DNA of 64,000 nucleotides from Pseudogemmobacter humi. GTDB lineage: Bacteria; Pseudomonadota; Alphaproteobacteria; Rhodobacterales; Rhodobacteraceae. Location: the NCBI RefSeq assembly GCF_900609055.1, contig NZ_UXAW01000118.1, forward strand, positions 1 to 64,000, written 5' to 3'. The position numbers and the translations under genes were made by a program. The notes under the pieces are model-generated. The model ran no database searches. It was not told where the DNA came from and was given only the letters and a program-made list of their open reading frames with translations. This document shows positions 41,528 to 50,387 of this stretch, in pieces (positions within the stretch are counted from its first letter, which is position 1; each line of letters begins with the position of its first letter).

Positions 41528-43543
41528 ATGTCAGGACATCCGACTCCTCTGCGCCCGATGCTGCGGCTGTTGCCCCTTGCCGGCGTGTCGCTTCTGGCGC
41601 TTGCGACCGCGCTTCACGCGCAAGTGCGCGACGACGAACCCGTCGATCTGGGCACGATCTACATCGTCACCGACGGCAAGGACAATATCGAGGCCACCGG
41701 CGGCACCGTGATCACCGCCGAGGATCTGGAGCGTCTGCAACCCGCCGACACGTCGGAGCTGTTCGCGCGGGAATCCTCGGTGACGGTCTCGGGCGGCGGC
41801 GGTCCGGCGAAGAAGGTCAGCGTCTTCGGGATCGAGCAGTCGCTTCTGTCGGTGACGGTGGACGGGGTGCCGCAGGGCTCGACCAGCTGGCACCATACCG
41901 GCTCGAACGTGATCGACCCGGCCTTCCTGAAGGCGGTCGAGGTCGAGGCGGGCGCCGCCGCCGCCGATTCCGGCTTTGCCGCCGCCGCGGGCGCGCTGCG
42001 CTACGAGACGGTCGGCGCGAACGACCTGCTGGAGGACGGCCAGACCCTGGGCGGCCGCGCGGCGCTGTCTTATGGCTCGAACGGGCGCGGCGTCTCGGGC
42101 AGCCTCGCGGGCTACGGCCGGCATCAGGGTTTCGACTGGCTGATCATGGCCCATGGCTCGGACGGCGACAATTACGAGGACGGCGAGGGCCGCGAGGTGC
42201 TTGGCACCGAACCGGCGGCGCGCAACGTCATCGCGAAATTCGGCTATGAATTCGAGGGCCACCGGCTGGAACTGGGGCTGGAGCGCAGCCGCGACGACGC
42301 CGACCGCCTGATCAAAGCAAACATGGATCTGGCCGGCGACGAGGTTCACCCGCTGAAGGTCAGCCGCGATTCGGTGAAGCTGAGCTACACCACCACCGAC
42401 CCGACCGACGGCTGGGATCCCGAGGTGGCGCTTTACCTCAGCCGGTATGAATACTGGCGGCCGAATTACGCCACCGGCGCGCGCGGCAACAACGGCGACG
42501 CGATCTTTGACGAGGACCAGTTCGGCGGCAAGGTGCAGAACACCTTCACCATCGGCGCGGGCAAGATCACCGCCGGGGTGGACTTCAATCAGCACGATTA
42601 CGCCACCGATAACTACGGCGACGGCCAGGCCGCCAACCGCCGTTACCGCGACTTCTCGACCACCCAGGTCGGCGCCTATGTCCAGGGCCGGTTCGAGTTC
42701 GACAACGGTTTCAACCTGTCCACCGGCGCGCGCTACGACGCGCACCGCTTCACCGACTGGAACGGCCAGCGGTTCAGCGATTCGGGCGCCAGCGTGAACG
42801 CCACCGCCGCATATCGCTTCAACGACAATGTCGAGATCTTCGCCGGGGCCTCGCGCACCTGGCTGGGCTATGTGATCGGCGATTACGGCTATGTCCACGC
42901 CCGCAACAACGCCTTCGCGACCGACCCGAACCTGCGGCCCGGCGAGGCCGAGAACTACAAGATCGGCGCGAATTTCGGCGGCGAAAACTGGCAGGCGGGG
43001 ATCACCCTGTTCGACACGAAGATCACCGATCTGCTGAACTATTCCAGCACCATGCTGCTCAACCGCAGCGAGGAGTTCCGCAGCAAGGGCGTGACGCTGA
43101 ACGCCGCTTACGACTTCGGCGGCACCCGGATCGGCGCATCTTACACCAAAGCCGATGTGACCGGCGACGGGGTGGATGTCCTGCCCGACAACGGCGTGTT
43201 CTTCATGCCGGTGGGCAGCATCGCCGCGGTCTGGGTCGATCACGAGGTTCCGGCCTGGAACATGGTGGTCGGCGCCACGGTGGAATGGGCGGGCAGCATC
43301 GACGAGCGCGTGGTCGGCGCCACCACCTATTTCAGGCAGCCGTCCTACACCGTGGTCAACGCCTGGGCCGAATGGGCGCCCCCGGCTTACGAGAATCTCT
43401 CGGTCCGGCTCGGCGTCGACAACCTGCTGGACGAGACCTATTCCGAGCGGTCCGGCTTTGCCGCGAACAGCAGCCGCGGCGGAATCGATCCGGTCTGGGG
43501 TCCGGGCCGCACCGTGACGCTCGGCGCCGCGCTGAAGTTCTGA
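41528..43543 (+). CDS. TonB-dependent receptor, FetA/FrpB-like (paralogue of 34258)
   Basis: A 671-residue outer-membrane receptor with a signal peptide (~1-33, ending ATALHAQ). The plug contains [124 protein letters not shown]. The barrel ends [30 protein letters not shown]...[14 protein letters not shown]. It shares the plug architecture, His-His pair and C-terminus with the receptor at 34258. With the divergent AraC-led operon it forms a FetA-FetBCDE-like import system. Confidence 0.87.
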   Translation: MSGHPTPLRPMLRLLPLAGVSLLALATALHAQVRDDEPVDLGTIYIVTDGKDNIEATGGTVITAEDLERLQPADTSELFARESSVTVSGGGGPAKKVSVFGIEQSLLSVTVDGVPQGSTSWHHTGSNVIDPAFLKAVEVEAGAAAADSGFAAAAGALRYETVGANDLLEDGQTLGGRAALSYGSNGRGVSGSLAGYGRHQGFDWLIMAHGSDGDNYEDGEGREVLGTEPAARNVIAKFGYEFEGHRLELGLERSRDDADRLIKANMDLAGDEVHPLKVSRDSVKLSYTTTDPTDGWDPEVALYLSRYEYWRPNYATGARGNNGDAIFDEDQFGGKVQNTFTIGAGKITAGVDFNQHDYATDNYGDGQAANRRYRDFSTTQVGAYVQGRFEFDNGFNLSTGARYDAHRFTDWNGQRFSDSGASVNATAAYRFNDNVEIFAGASRTWLGYVIGDYGYVHARNNAFATDPNLRPGEAENYKIGANFGGENWQAGITLFDTKITDLLNYSSTMLLNRSEEFRSKGVTLNAAYDFGGTRIGASYTKADVTGDGVDVLPDNGVFFMPVGSIAAVWVDHEVPAWNMVVGATVEWAGSIDERVVGATTYFRQPSYTVVNAWAEWAPPAYENLSVRLGVDNLLDETYSERSGFAANSSRGGIDPVWGPGRTVTLGAALKF

Positions 43544-43574
43544 GCGGAACCCTCCGCCCCGACTGCCTGCCGCC

Positions 43575-43600
43575 TTCGGCCCGGACTGTTCCGGGCCGAA
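43575..43600 (+). terminator. Terminator-like hairpin after the second receptor gene
   Basis: TTCGGCCCGG (43575-43584), loop ACTGTT, CCGGGCCGAA (43591-43600). A mixed AGCATTTCCCC tail follows, with no long T-run. Confidence 0.6.
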
Positions 43601-43754
43601 AGCATTTCCCCCATCGCAAACAAGAGCCAGGCGACTTCGGGTGCAGAACTCATCATATCGGTTGCGATTGCAGAGGATCCCGGCAGGACCGGGTTCGCTG
43701 TCCGGTGCCGAAGCATCCGGTCATCGGCCCGATCATCAGGCCCCCGCCGGTGCT

Positions 43755-44260
43755 TTAAATGTTCAGTCCCGGCATTTTGGATCGGTTCCGGATGACGCGA
43801 TCCGGCTCTGAGATCCGGACCATGCGGATGTCTGCGCGGGGCGTGATCCCGGGATGTCTTACGTCTGCGGGCGAAGTTACAGGCGACCATGAGCGCCGCG
43901 AGGTGGGTTCGCATCATCGTGACCACCGTAATGGAAAGTTTGACCGTCGCATCCCTGCTGGTGCGGTTCATCCGCTCTGCCTGCCCGTTGGTCGACGGGT
44001 GGTCGGGCCGGGTCAGTCTGCGCCCGATCCAATGCGCCTCACAGTCCCTGTCGAAGCGCATTGGCCGGGCGCAGAGGATGTCGCGGTTGCGAAACCGGTC
44101 TGCGAACCGGATGCATTTCGCCATCGTCTTCCGGACCAATGGCCTGATCAGTGAGAATGGTGTGGATACGATAAGGCACGATCTCAGGCATGTGCTGCCC
44201 GAACTCCGAAGGCCGTCTTCTTATCGGTCAAGGCGCGCTGTATCCGAATCCGGGCGGCGG
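43755..44260 (-). pseudogene. Degenerate IS481-like transposase
   Basis: Scattered frames give the conserved order of a DDE integrase-type transposase: EIVPYRIHTILTD near 44190, RFADRFRNRDILCARPMRFDRDCEAHWIGRRLTRPDHPSTNGQAERMNRTSRDATVK between about 44110 and 43935, RTHLAALMVACNFARRRKTS, and after a frameshift PRADIRMVRISEPDRVIRNRSKMPGLNI ending at the TAA at 43757. At least two frameshifts separate these blocks, so no active enzyme is made. The 5' boundary is uncertain. Confidence 0.7.
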
Positions 44261-44469
44261 CACCCAGGGCCATCCGGCGGGTCTGCCAGACCTTGTCTCC
44301 GGCCCCACCCAGGCCGGACAAGCACTGCGTTTCCCCGCCCCCCGAAGGGCGGGATCGTTCCAACCGGCCGGGGCGGATGCGCGCTGACCCTGTCGCGAGC
44401 CGGACCTTGGGCGCTGAAAAGCGGGCTTTGGGGCGGCGCGGATTACGGCGGCCGCAGCCGGGACGGCCG
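44261..44469. other. Intergenic, no clear feature
   Basis: The stretch between the transposase remnant and the DUF1330 gene shows no convincing frame or motif; it may hold further eroded transposon sequence. Confidence 0.4.
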
Positions 44470-44763
44470 CTACGCCACCCCCTCGACGATGGCGACATGG
44501 ACCAGGGCCGCGCCTTCGCGCCGCGCCCGCGCCGCCTGATATTCGGGTGAATGATAGCAGGACCGCGCCGCCTCCAGCGAGGGGAATTCGATCACCACAT
44601 GGCGGTCGAGGTCGGGGCCTTCGAAGGTCTCGCCCGCCCCGCCCCGGGCGAGGAATTTCGCCCCATGGGCCGCGAAAGCCGCGGGTGCCAGCGCGCGGTA
44701 TTCGTCGTAGCGCGCGGGATCGGTCACTTTCACATGGGCGATCCAATAGGCGGGCATGGTCAT
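44470..44763 (-). CDS. DUF1330 family protein
   Basis: A 97-residue cytoplasmic protein of the ferredoxin-like dimeric alpha/beta-barrel type. YWIAHVKVTDPARYDEYRALAPAAFAAHGAKFLARGGAGETFEGPDLDRHVVIEFPSLEAARSCYHSPEYQAARARREGAA is the textbook DUF1330 sequence. Its ATG overlaps the GntR stop (ATGA), so it is co-transcribed with the regulator. Function in the family is not established; it is often found near oxidative catabolic genes. Confidence 0.87.
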   Translation of the reverse strand: MTMPAYWIAHVKVTDPARYDEYRALAPAAFAAHGAKFLARGGAGETFEGPDLDRHVVIEFPSLEAARSCYHSPEYQAARARREGAALVHVAIVEGVA

Positions 44764-45455
44764 TTCTCCAGCAGATGCCGCGCGATCTCGGCGGCGTCGC
44801 GCAGATGGTCGCGCACCGCCGCGGCCGCGGCCACGGGGTCGTTTGCGCAGATCGCGTCGCAGATCCGCGCCATATGGGCCGGGCCCGAGACCCGGCGCTC
44901 CCTCGTCGCCAGCGTCAGCGCCCTGAGCCGCGAGATCCGGCTGTGCAAACGCTGCACCACCTCCCAGGCGATATCGTGGCCGGCGGCGGTGAAGATCACC
45001 TCGTAAAGCGCTGTGGTCGCGTCATAAAGCCGTAGCGGCGAGGCATCGTCGAACGCCGCCTCCAGATCGGCCAGCGCCGCGCGCAGCCGGGCCTTCACCC
45101 CATCATCCGCACGGGAGGCGCAATCGGCAGCGGCCTCGGATTCCAGCAGACGGCGGATCTCGTAGACCTGACGCGCCTGCGGCCAGTCCAGCATGGCCAC
45201 CACCGGCCCGCCGCGCGGCTGGATCTCGACCAGCCCCTCGGCCTCAAGATAGCGGATCGCCTCGCGCACGACCGAGCGCGACACCCCGAGCTGGTCGCAA
45301 AGCGTGCGTTCGACCAGCCGGTCCCCGCCCGAGAACCGCCCGGTGATGATCGCGTTGCGCAGCCGCTCGACCGCCAGCTCGCGCAGGGTGGTCACCGGAT
45401 GCGCGATCCGAAGATCTCCGCTGTCTTTTTCGTCGGGGGGCGCTGTCTGATCCAT
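44760..45455 (-). CDS. GntR-family (FCD-type) transcriptional regulator
   Basis: A 231-residue regulator. The winged helix is LRELAVERLRNAIITGRFSGGDRLVERTLCDQLGVSRSVVREAIRYLEAEGLVEIQPRGGPVVAML; the FCD helical domain follows with YEIRRLLESEAAADCA and YDATTALYEVIFTAAGHDI. It is divergent from the AA_synth/monooxygenase/transporter operon. The symmetric site at 45513-45530 is the evident target, so this protein probably represses the operon until its substrate or a product is bound. Confidence 0.9.
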   Translation of the reverse strand: MDQTAPPDEKDSGDLRIAHPVTTLRELAVERLRNAIITGRFSGGDRLVERTLCDQLGVSRSVVREAIRYLEAEGLVEIQPRGGPVVAMLDWPQARQVYEIRRLLESEAAADCASRADDGVKARLRAALADLEAAFDDASPLRLYDATTALYEVIFTAAGHDIAWEVVQRLHSRISRLRALTLATRERRVSGPAHMARICDAICANDPVAAAAAVRDHLRDAAEIARHLLEK

Positions 45456-45512
45456 GGCCTCACCTTAGCAGTCCGCCGGACCAAAGCAAGATGTTCTTGA
45501 CATTCCGTATTA

Positions 45513-45530
45513 TGGTATACCAACATACCA
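45513..45530. promoter_or_regulatory. GntR-type operator TGGTAT-N6-ATACCA
   Basis: TGGTAT (45513-45518) and ATACCA (45525-45530) are perfect arms, and an inner palindrome TGGTATACCA (45513-45522) overlaps the left one. TTGACA at 45497-45502 is a consensus -35 for the plus-strand operon, so a bound repressor would cover the promoter. Confidence 0.6.
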
Positions 45531-45555
45531 GCAGACAAAACGAAAGGGACTCACC

Positions 45556-46158
45556 ATGTCCGCCCAGATCCGCAAGACGCTCACCTATGTCGAGAAAACC
45601 CTGATCGAGGGCGGCCGCGCCGCGCCGAAGCCCGTGACGCTGATCGCCGCCGCCGCGGTGGTGAAGAACCCCTGGGCCGGCCAGGGCTTCGTCGAGGATC
45701 TGAAGCCCGCGATCCATGCCGTGGCCCCGGTGCTGGGCGAGCTGCTGACGAAGATGGTCATCGAGGCCGCCGGTTCCGTGGAGGCCATCGAGGCCTATGG
45801 CAAGGCCGCCGTGGTCGGCATGGACGGCGAGCTGGAACATGCCAACGCGCTGATCCACACCCTGCGCTTCGGCAATCACTACCGCCAGGCGCTGAAGGCG
45901 AAGACCTATCTCGCCTTCACCAATGTGCGCGGCCCGGCCAACACGCCCGTGATGATCCCGCTGATGGACAAGGACGACGAGGGTCGCCGCTCGCATTACC
46001 AGACCGTGCATTTCTCGATCCCCGACGCCCCGGCCGCCGACGAGATCCTCGTCGCGCTCGGCGCCGCGCTTGGCGGGCGGCCGCATCACCGCATCGGCGA
46101 CCGCTATCAGGATCTGAAGGACCTGGGCCATGATGTCGCGAATCCTGCGGCTGTCTGA
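45556..46158 (+). CDS. AA_synth (DUF1185) family protein
   Basis: A 200-residue cytoplasmic protein. RKTLTYVEKTLIEGGRAAPKPVTLIAAAAVVKNPWAGQGFVEDLKPAIHAVAPVLGELLTKMVIEAAG, AYGKAAVVGMDGELEHANALIHTLRFGNHYRQALKAKTYLAFTNVRGPANTPVMIPLMDKDDEGRRSHYQTVHFSI is typical of the family named amino acid synthesis, whose reaction is not known to me. It begins the operon and overlaps the next gene by 29 bp. In this setting a role in hydrolysis or tautomerisation of a ring-derived intermediate is a guess. Confidence 0.85.
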   Translation: MSAQIRKTLTYVEKTLIEGGRAAPKPVTLIAAAAVVKNPWAGQGFVEDLKPAIHAVAPVLGELLTKMVIEAAGSVEAIEAYGKAAVVGMDGELEHANALIHTLRFGNHYRQALKAKTYLAFTNVRGPANTPVMIPLMDKDDEGRRSHYQTVHFSIPDAPAADEILVALGAALGGRPHHRIGDRYQDLKDLGHDVANPAAV

Positions 46159-46924
46159 CGGCGCCTCGGTCCGCCTGATCGAGGCGGGCGCGGGCGAGCC
46201 TTTGCTGCTGATCCACGGCGTCGGCCTTCGGGCCGAGGCCTGGAGGCCACAGATCGAAGATCTGGCCTCGGTGGCCCGGGTGATCGCGGTGGATATGCCC
46301 GGCCATGGCGAAAGCGACCCCCTGCCCGCGGGCGCGCTTCTGCCCGATTTCGTCGCCTGGGCGGCGCGGGTGATAGCCGCGCTCGGCCTCGGGCCGGTGA
46401 ATGTCGCGGGCCATTCCATGGGCTCGCTGATCGCGGGCGGGCTGGCGGTGGAACACCCGGATCTGGTGCGCCGCGTGGCGCTTCTGAACGGGGTGCACCG
46501 CCGGGCCGAGGCCGCGCGCGCCGCCGTTCTGGCCCGCGCCGAAGAGATCGCCGCCGGAAGGGGCAGCATCGACGGCCCGCTGTCGCGCTGGTTCGGCGAG
46601 GGCGAGGGCGCGGTGCGCGACCAGGTGGCGGCCTGGCTTTCCGCCGTCAGCCCCCGCGGCTACGCCACCGCCTACCGCGCCTTTGCCGGGGGCGACGGGG
46701 TTTATGCCGACCGTCTGGGCGAAATCCGCTGCCCGATGCTGGTACTGACCGGCGACGGCGACGCCAATTCCACGCCGGAAATGACCCGCGCCATGGCCGG
46801 CCTTGCGCCGCGCGGCCGGGCGGCGGTGATCGCGGGCCACCGCCATATGGTCGGACTGACCGCGCCGGATGCGGTGAATGCCGAACTGAAACAATGGCTT
46901 GCCACCGAAGAGGTTCCGGCATGA
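46130..46924 (+). CDS. Alpha/beta hydrolase (RutD-like in context)
   Basis: A 264-residue cytoplasmic hydrolase. The oxyanion motif LLLIHGVGLRAEAW, the nucleophile elbow GHSMGSLIAGG with the catalytic Ser, an Asp in LVLTGDGDANSTPE and a late His in VIAGHRHMVGL give a complete triad. The gene starts within the AA_synth gene and ends in an ATGA overlap with the flavin reductase gene. In Rut-type pathways a hydrolase of this size acts on the product of the monooxygenase, but the substrate here is unknown. Confidence 0.87.
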   Translation: MMSRILRLSDGASVRLIEAGAGEPLLLIHGVGLRAEAWRPQIEDLASVARVIAVDMPGHGESDPLPAGALLPDFVAWAARVIAALGLGPVNVAGHSMGSLIAGGLAVEHPDLVRRVALLNGVHRRAEAARAAVLARAEEIAAGRGSIDGPLSRWFGEGEGAVRDQVAAWLSAVSPRGYATAYRAFAGGDGVYADRLGEIRCPMLVLTGDGDANSTPEMTRAMAGLAPRGRAAVIAGHRHMVGLTAPDAVNAELKQWLATEEVPA

Positions 46925-47856
46925 GCGAGACCGACACCCTTCCCGACCCCCGCGCGCTGCGCGACGCCTTCGGCTGTTTCATGACCGGGGTGACGGTGGT
47001 CACGACCATCGACGAAACCGGCCATCCGGTCGGCTTCACCGCCAATTCCTTCTCGTCGGTCTCCCTCGACCCGCCGCTGCTTCTGGTGTCGATCGCCAAT
47101 GCCTCGCGCAGCCTGCCGGTGTTCAAGGGCGCCAAAGGCTTCGCCGTGAACATCCTGGCCGAGGGGCAGAAGCAGGTCTCGGCCACTTTCGCCCGCCCCG
47201 CCGAGGACCGCTTTTCCACCATCTACTGGCGCAAGGGGCCGGTCGGTGCGCCGCTGATCGCAGGCGTCTCGGCCTGGTTCGACTGCACCTTGCACCAGGC
47301 CATCGAAGCGGGCGACCACACCATCCTGATCGGCCGCATCGGCGGGTTCGAGGCGACGCAGGAGCCCGGCCTCGGCTATTACCGCGGCGCCTATGTCACC
47401 CCGGCGGCCACCGCCGCGCAACTGCCCACCGGGCCGGATGTGGTGATCTCGGCCATTCTGGAAGCCGAAGGCCAGGTGCTGCTGAAGGGTGACGGCCACG
47501 GCGGCCTCACGCTGCCGATGGCGCGGGTCGGGCGCGAGGGGGTGCAGACCGCGCTTTCCACCCTGATCGCCTCGACCGGAGTGCAGGCGGCAGCCGGTTC
47601 GATCTATGCCGTCTACGAGGATACCGCGCAGGCTTGCCAGCATATCGCTTTCCGCTGCCCTGCCGTGCCCGGCAAAGCCGCCACCGGCGCCTTTGTCGAT
47701 CTGACGCCCGAAGGCGTCGCCGAGGTCTCGGATCCGGCGGCGCGCATCATGCTCAACCGCCTCGCCGACGAGGCGCGGATGGGCAATTACGGCGTCTATT
47801 TCGGCACAAATGAACAGGGAATGGTGACGCGCGCCAACAAAGGGAAAGACCAATGA
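46921..47856 (+). CDS. Flavin reductase fused to a Nudix-like domain
   Basis: A 311-residue enzyme expected to supply reduced FMN to the adjacent monooxygenase. Residues ~1-165 are a Flavin_Reduct domain (LRDAFGCFMTGVTVVTTIDETGHPVGFTANSFSSVSLDPPLLLVSIANASRSLPVFKGAKGFAVNILAEGQKQVSATFA). Residues ~178-300 (DVVISAILEAEGQVLLKGDGHGGLTLPMARVGREGVQTALSTLIASTG...SIYAVYEDTAQACQHIAFRC) look like a Nudix-type fold without a proper Nudix box. RutF-type reductases are about half this length, so the extra domain is unusual. Start at 46921 is in ATGA overlap. Confidence 0.82.
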   Translation: MSETDTLPDPRALRDAFGCFMTGVTVVTTIDETGHPVGFTANSFSSVSLDPPLLLVSIANASRSLPVFKGAKGFAVNILAEGQKQVSATFARPAEDRFSTIYWRKGPVGAPLIAGVSAWFDCTLHQAIEAGDHTILIGRIGGFEATQEPGLGYYRGAYVTPAATAAQLPTGPDVVISAILEAEGQVLLKGDGHGGLTLPMARVGREGVQTALSTLIASTGVQAAAGSIYAVYEDTAQACQHIAFRCPAVPGKAATGAFVDLTPEGVAEVSDPAARIMLNRLADEARMGNYGVYFGTNEQGMVTRANKGKDQ

Positions 47857-48890
47857 AATTCTCGCTTTTCATCCATATGGAGCGCGTCAGCCCCACCGAT
47901 CCCGAGCCGCGCCTCTACCAGGAAATGCTTGAACTTTGCCACATCGCCGACGAGGGCGGCATGTGCGCGATCTGGACCGGCGAACACCACGGCATGAGCT
48001 TTACCATCGCGCCGAACCCGTTCCTGAACCTGGTCGATCTGGCGCGGCGGACGAAGAACGTGCGCCTCGGCACCGGCACGGTGATCGCGCCGTTCTGGCA
48101 CCCGATCAAGCTGGCGGGCGAGGCCGCGATGGCCGACATCATCATGGACGGGCGGCTGGAACTCGGCATCGCCCGCGGCGCCTACAGCTTTGAATACGAG
48201 CGTATCATGCCCGGCCTCGACGCCTGGGGCGCGGGCGGCCGGATGCGCGAGCTGATCCCGGCGATCAAAGGGCTGTGGCAGGGCAATTACGCCCATGACG
48301 GCGAGTTCTGGAAGTTCCCCGCCACCACCTCGGCGCCCTTGCCGCTGCAACAGCCGCACCCGCCGGTCTGGGTCGCCGCGCGCGATCCGAGCAGCCACGA
48401 CTTCGCCGTCTCGCAGGGCTGCCATGTGCAGGTGACGCCGCTGCATCAGCCGCATGAGGAAGTCGTCAGCCTGATGGAGCGGTTCAACGCCGGCTGCGCC
48501 AACCACCCAGACGTGCCGCGTCCGAAGATCATGATCCTGCAACACGGTTTCGTGGCCAGGGACCGCGCCGACGCCGATCAGGCGGCGCGCGAGCTGAACG
48601 CCTTCTACAACTATTTCGGCGCCTGGTTCCTGAACAAGCGCCCCATCGACAAGGGCATGATCCAGCCGCTGTCCGATGAGGAGATCGCCGCGCATCCGTT
48701 CTACTCGCCCGAGGTGATGCGGCAGAACCTGCTGATCGGCGACAAATTCGAGGTGATCGACAGGCTGAAGGCCATCGAGGCGCTCGGCTATGACGAATTC
48801 TCGTTCTGGATCGACAGCGGCATGAGCTTTGCGCGCAAGCGCGAGGGGCTGAAGCGGCTGATCGACGACGTGATGCCCGCTTTCGCGTGA
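47853..48890 (+). CDS. Luciferase-like (LLM) flavin-dependent monooxygenase
   Basis: A 345-residue cytoplasmic enzyme using reduced flavin and O2. The bacterial-luciferase barrel is recognisable from MKFSLFIHMERVSP, IADEGGMCAIWTGEHHGMSFTIAPNPFLNLVDLARRTKNVRLGTGTVIAPFWHPIKLAGEAAMADIIMDGRLELGIARGAYSFEYER and PPVWVAARDPSSHDFAVSQGCHV. Together with the flavin reductase just upstream (ATGA overlap) it forms a two-component oxygenase; RutA in pyrimidine breakdown and EDTA/NTA monooxygenases are functional parallels. Substrate unknown. Confidence 0.9.
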   Translation: MKFSLFIHMERVSPTDPEPRLYQEMLELCHIADEGGMCAIWTGEHHGMSFTIAPNPFLNLVDLARRTKNVRLGTGTVIAPFWHPIKLAGEAAMADIIMDGRLELGIARGAYSFEYERIMPGLDAWGAGGRMRELIPAIKGLWQGNYAHDGEFWKFPATTSAPLPLQQPHPPVWVAARDPSSHDFAVSQGCHVQVTPLHQPHEEVVSLMERFNAGCANHPDVPRPKIMILQHGFVARDRADADQAARELNAFYNYFGAWFLNKRPIDKGMIQPLSDEEIAAHPFYSPEVMRQNLLIGDKFEVIDRLKAIEALGYDEFSFWIDSGMSFARKREGLKRLIDDVMPAFA

Positions 48891-48898
48891 GGGGAAAG

Positions 48899-50362
48899 AT
48901 GGACCGCTTCCGCCACTATATCGACGGCGCTTTCCACGAGGCTGCGGCCACGTTCGAGAGCATCGACCCCGCCACCGGCGCCCCCTGGGCACTGATGCCG
49001 CAGGCCAGCGCGGCGGATGTCGACCGGGCCGTCCGCGCCGCCGACCGCGCGTTCCGCGATCCCGCCTGGGCCGGGCTGACGGCCACCGCGCGCGGGCGGC
49101 TGCTGGCCCGGCTGGCCGATCTGGTGGCGGAAGCGGCGCCGCGCCTTGCGGCGATTGAGACCCGCGATACCGGCAAGATCATCCGCGAAACCTCGGCGCA
49201 GATCGCCTATGTCGCGGACTATTACCGCTATTACGCGGGCCTTGCCGACAAGATCGAGGGCGCGCATCTGCCCATCGACAAGCCGGATATGGAGGTCTGG
49301 CTGCGGCGCGAGCCGGTGGGCGTGGTCGCGGCCATCGTGCCCTGGAACAGCCAGCTTTTCCTGTCGGCGGTCAAGATCGGCCCCGCCCTGGCGGCGGGCT
49401 GCACGCTGGTCGTCAAAGCCAGCGAGGACGGACCCGCGCCGCTGCTGGAATTCGCGAAACTGGTCGATCAGGCCGGTTTCCCGCCGGGTGTGGTGAATAT
49501 CCTGACCGGCGGGCCCGAGGCAGGCGCGGCGCTGACCACACATCCGAAAGTCGCCCATATCGCCTTTACCGGCGGACCCGAGACCGCGCGCCATATCGTG
49601 CGCGGCTCGGCCGAGAACCTGGCGAAAACCTCGCTTGAACTGGGGGGCAAATCGCCCTTCATCGTCTTCGACGACGCCGATCTGGACAGCGCCGCGAACG
49701 CTCAGGTGGCGGGGATCTTCGCCGCCACCGGGCAGAGCTGCGTCGCCGGATCGCGGCTTCTGGTGCAGGAGAGCATCCGCGCGGACTTCCTCGCCCGGCT
49801 GAAAGCCAAAGCCGAGGCGGTGAGGATCGGCGCGCCGGACAAGATGGAAACCGAGGTCGGCCCGCTCTGCACCGCCCGCCAGCGCGACCGGATCGAACGG
49901 CTGGTGGCCGACAGCCTCGGACGCGGCGCGAAGCTGATCACCGGCGGCACCACACCGCCGGGCGAGGGCTACTATTTCCCGCCCACCATCCTCGACTGCA
50001 CCGGCGTGCCCGACGCGCCCGCGCTCACGCAGGAACTGTTCGGCCCGGTGCTTTCCGTCGTCGGCTTCAAAGACGAGGCCGAGGCGCTGGCGCTGGCGAA
50101 CGACACCGCTTTCGGCCTGGCCTCGGGCGTGTTCACCCGCAGCCTCACCCGGGCGCACCGGATGATCCGCGCGATCCGCGCCGGGATCGTCTGGGTCAAC
50201 ACCTACCGCGCGGTCTCTCCGATCGCGCCCTTCGGCGGGCACGGGCTTTCGGGCCACGGCCGCGAAGGCGGCCTCGCCGCCGCGCTCGACTATACCACCG
50301 TCAAAACCGTCTGGCTGCGCACCTCGGACGATCCGATCCCGGATCCGTTCGTGATGCGCTGA
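48899..50362 (+). CDS. NAD(P)-dependent aldehyde dehydrogenase
   Basis: A 487-residue enzyme that would oxidise an aldehyde released in the pathway. WNSQLFLSAVKIGPALAAGCTLVVKASE, FTGGPETARHIV, the catalytic Glu in SLELGGKSPFIVFDDADLDSAANAQVAGIFAATGQSCVAGSRLLVQ with the catalytic Cys, and EELFGPVLSVV-type text (QELFGPVLSVVGFKDEAEALALANDTAFGLASGVFTRSL) are complete. ATG at 48899 with AGGGGAAAG is preferred to the GTG at 48887. Confidence 0.92.
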   Translation: MDRFRHYIDGAFHEAAATFESIDPATGAPWALMPQASAADVDRAVRAADRAFRDPAWAGLTATARGRLLARLADLVAEAAPRLAAIETRDTGKIIRETSAQIAYVADYYRYYAGLADKIEGAHLPIDKPDMEVWLRREPVGVVAAIVPWNSQLFLSAVKIGPALAAGCTLVVKASEDGPAPLLEFAKLVDQAGFPPGVVNILTGGPEAGAALTTHPKVAHIAFTGGPETARHIVRGSAENLAKTSLELGGKSPFIVFDDADLDSAANAQVAGIFAATGQSCVAGSRLLVQESIRADFLARLKAKAEAVRIGAPDKMETEVGPLCTARQRDRIERLVADSLGRGAKLITGGTTPPGEGYYFPPTILDCTGVPDAPALTQELFGPVLSVVGFKDEAEALALANDTAFGLASGVFTRSLTRAHRMIRAIRAGIVWVNTYRAVSPIAPFGGHGLSGHGREGGLAAALDYTTVKTVWLRTSDDPIPDPFVMR

Positions 50363-50387
50363 AAATACGATCAACAGGGAGAAAAAG

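Noticed and set aside
45556-48890. Canonical rut (pyrimidine degradation) operon
   Set aside because: RutB, RutC, RutE and the RutG permease are missing, and the importer is of ABC polyamine type, so only a resemblance in enzyme classes is claimed.
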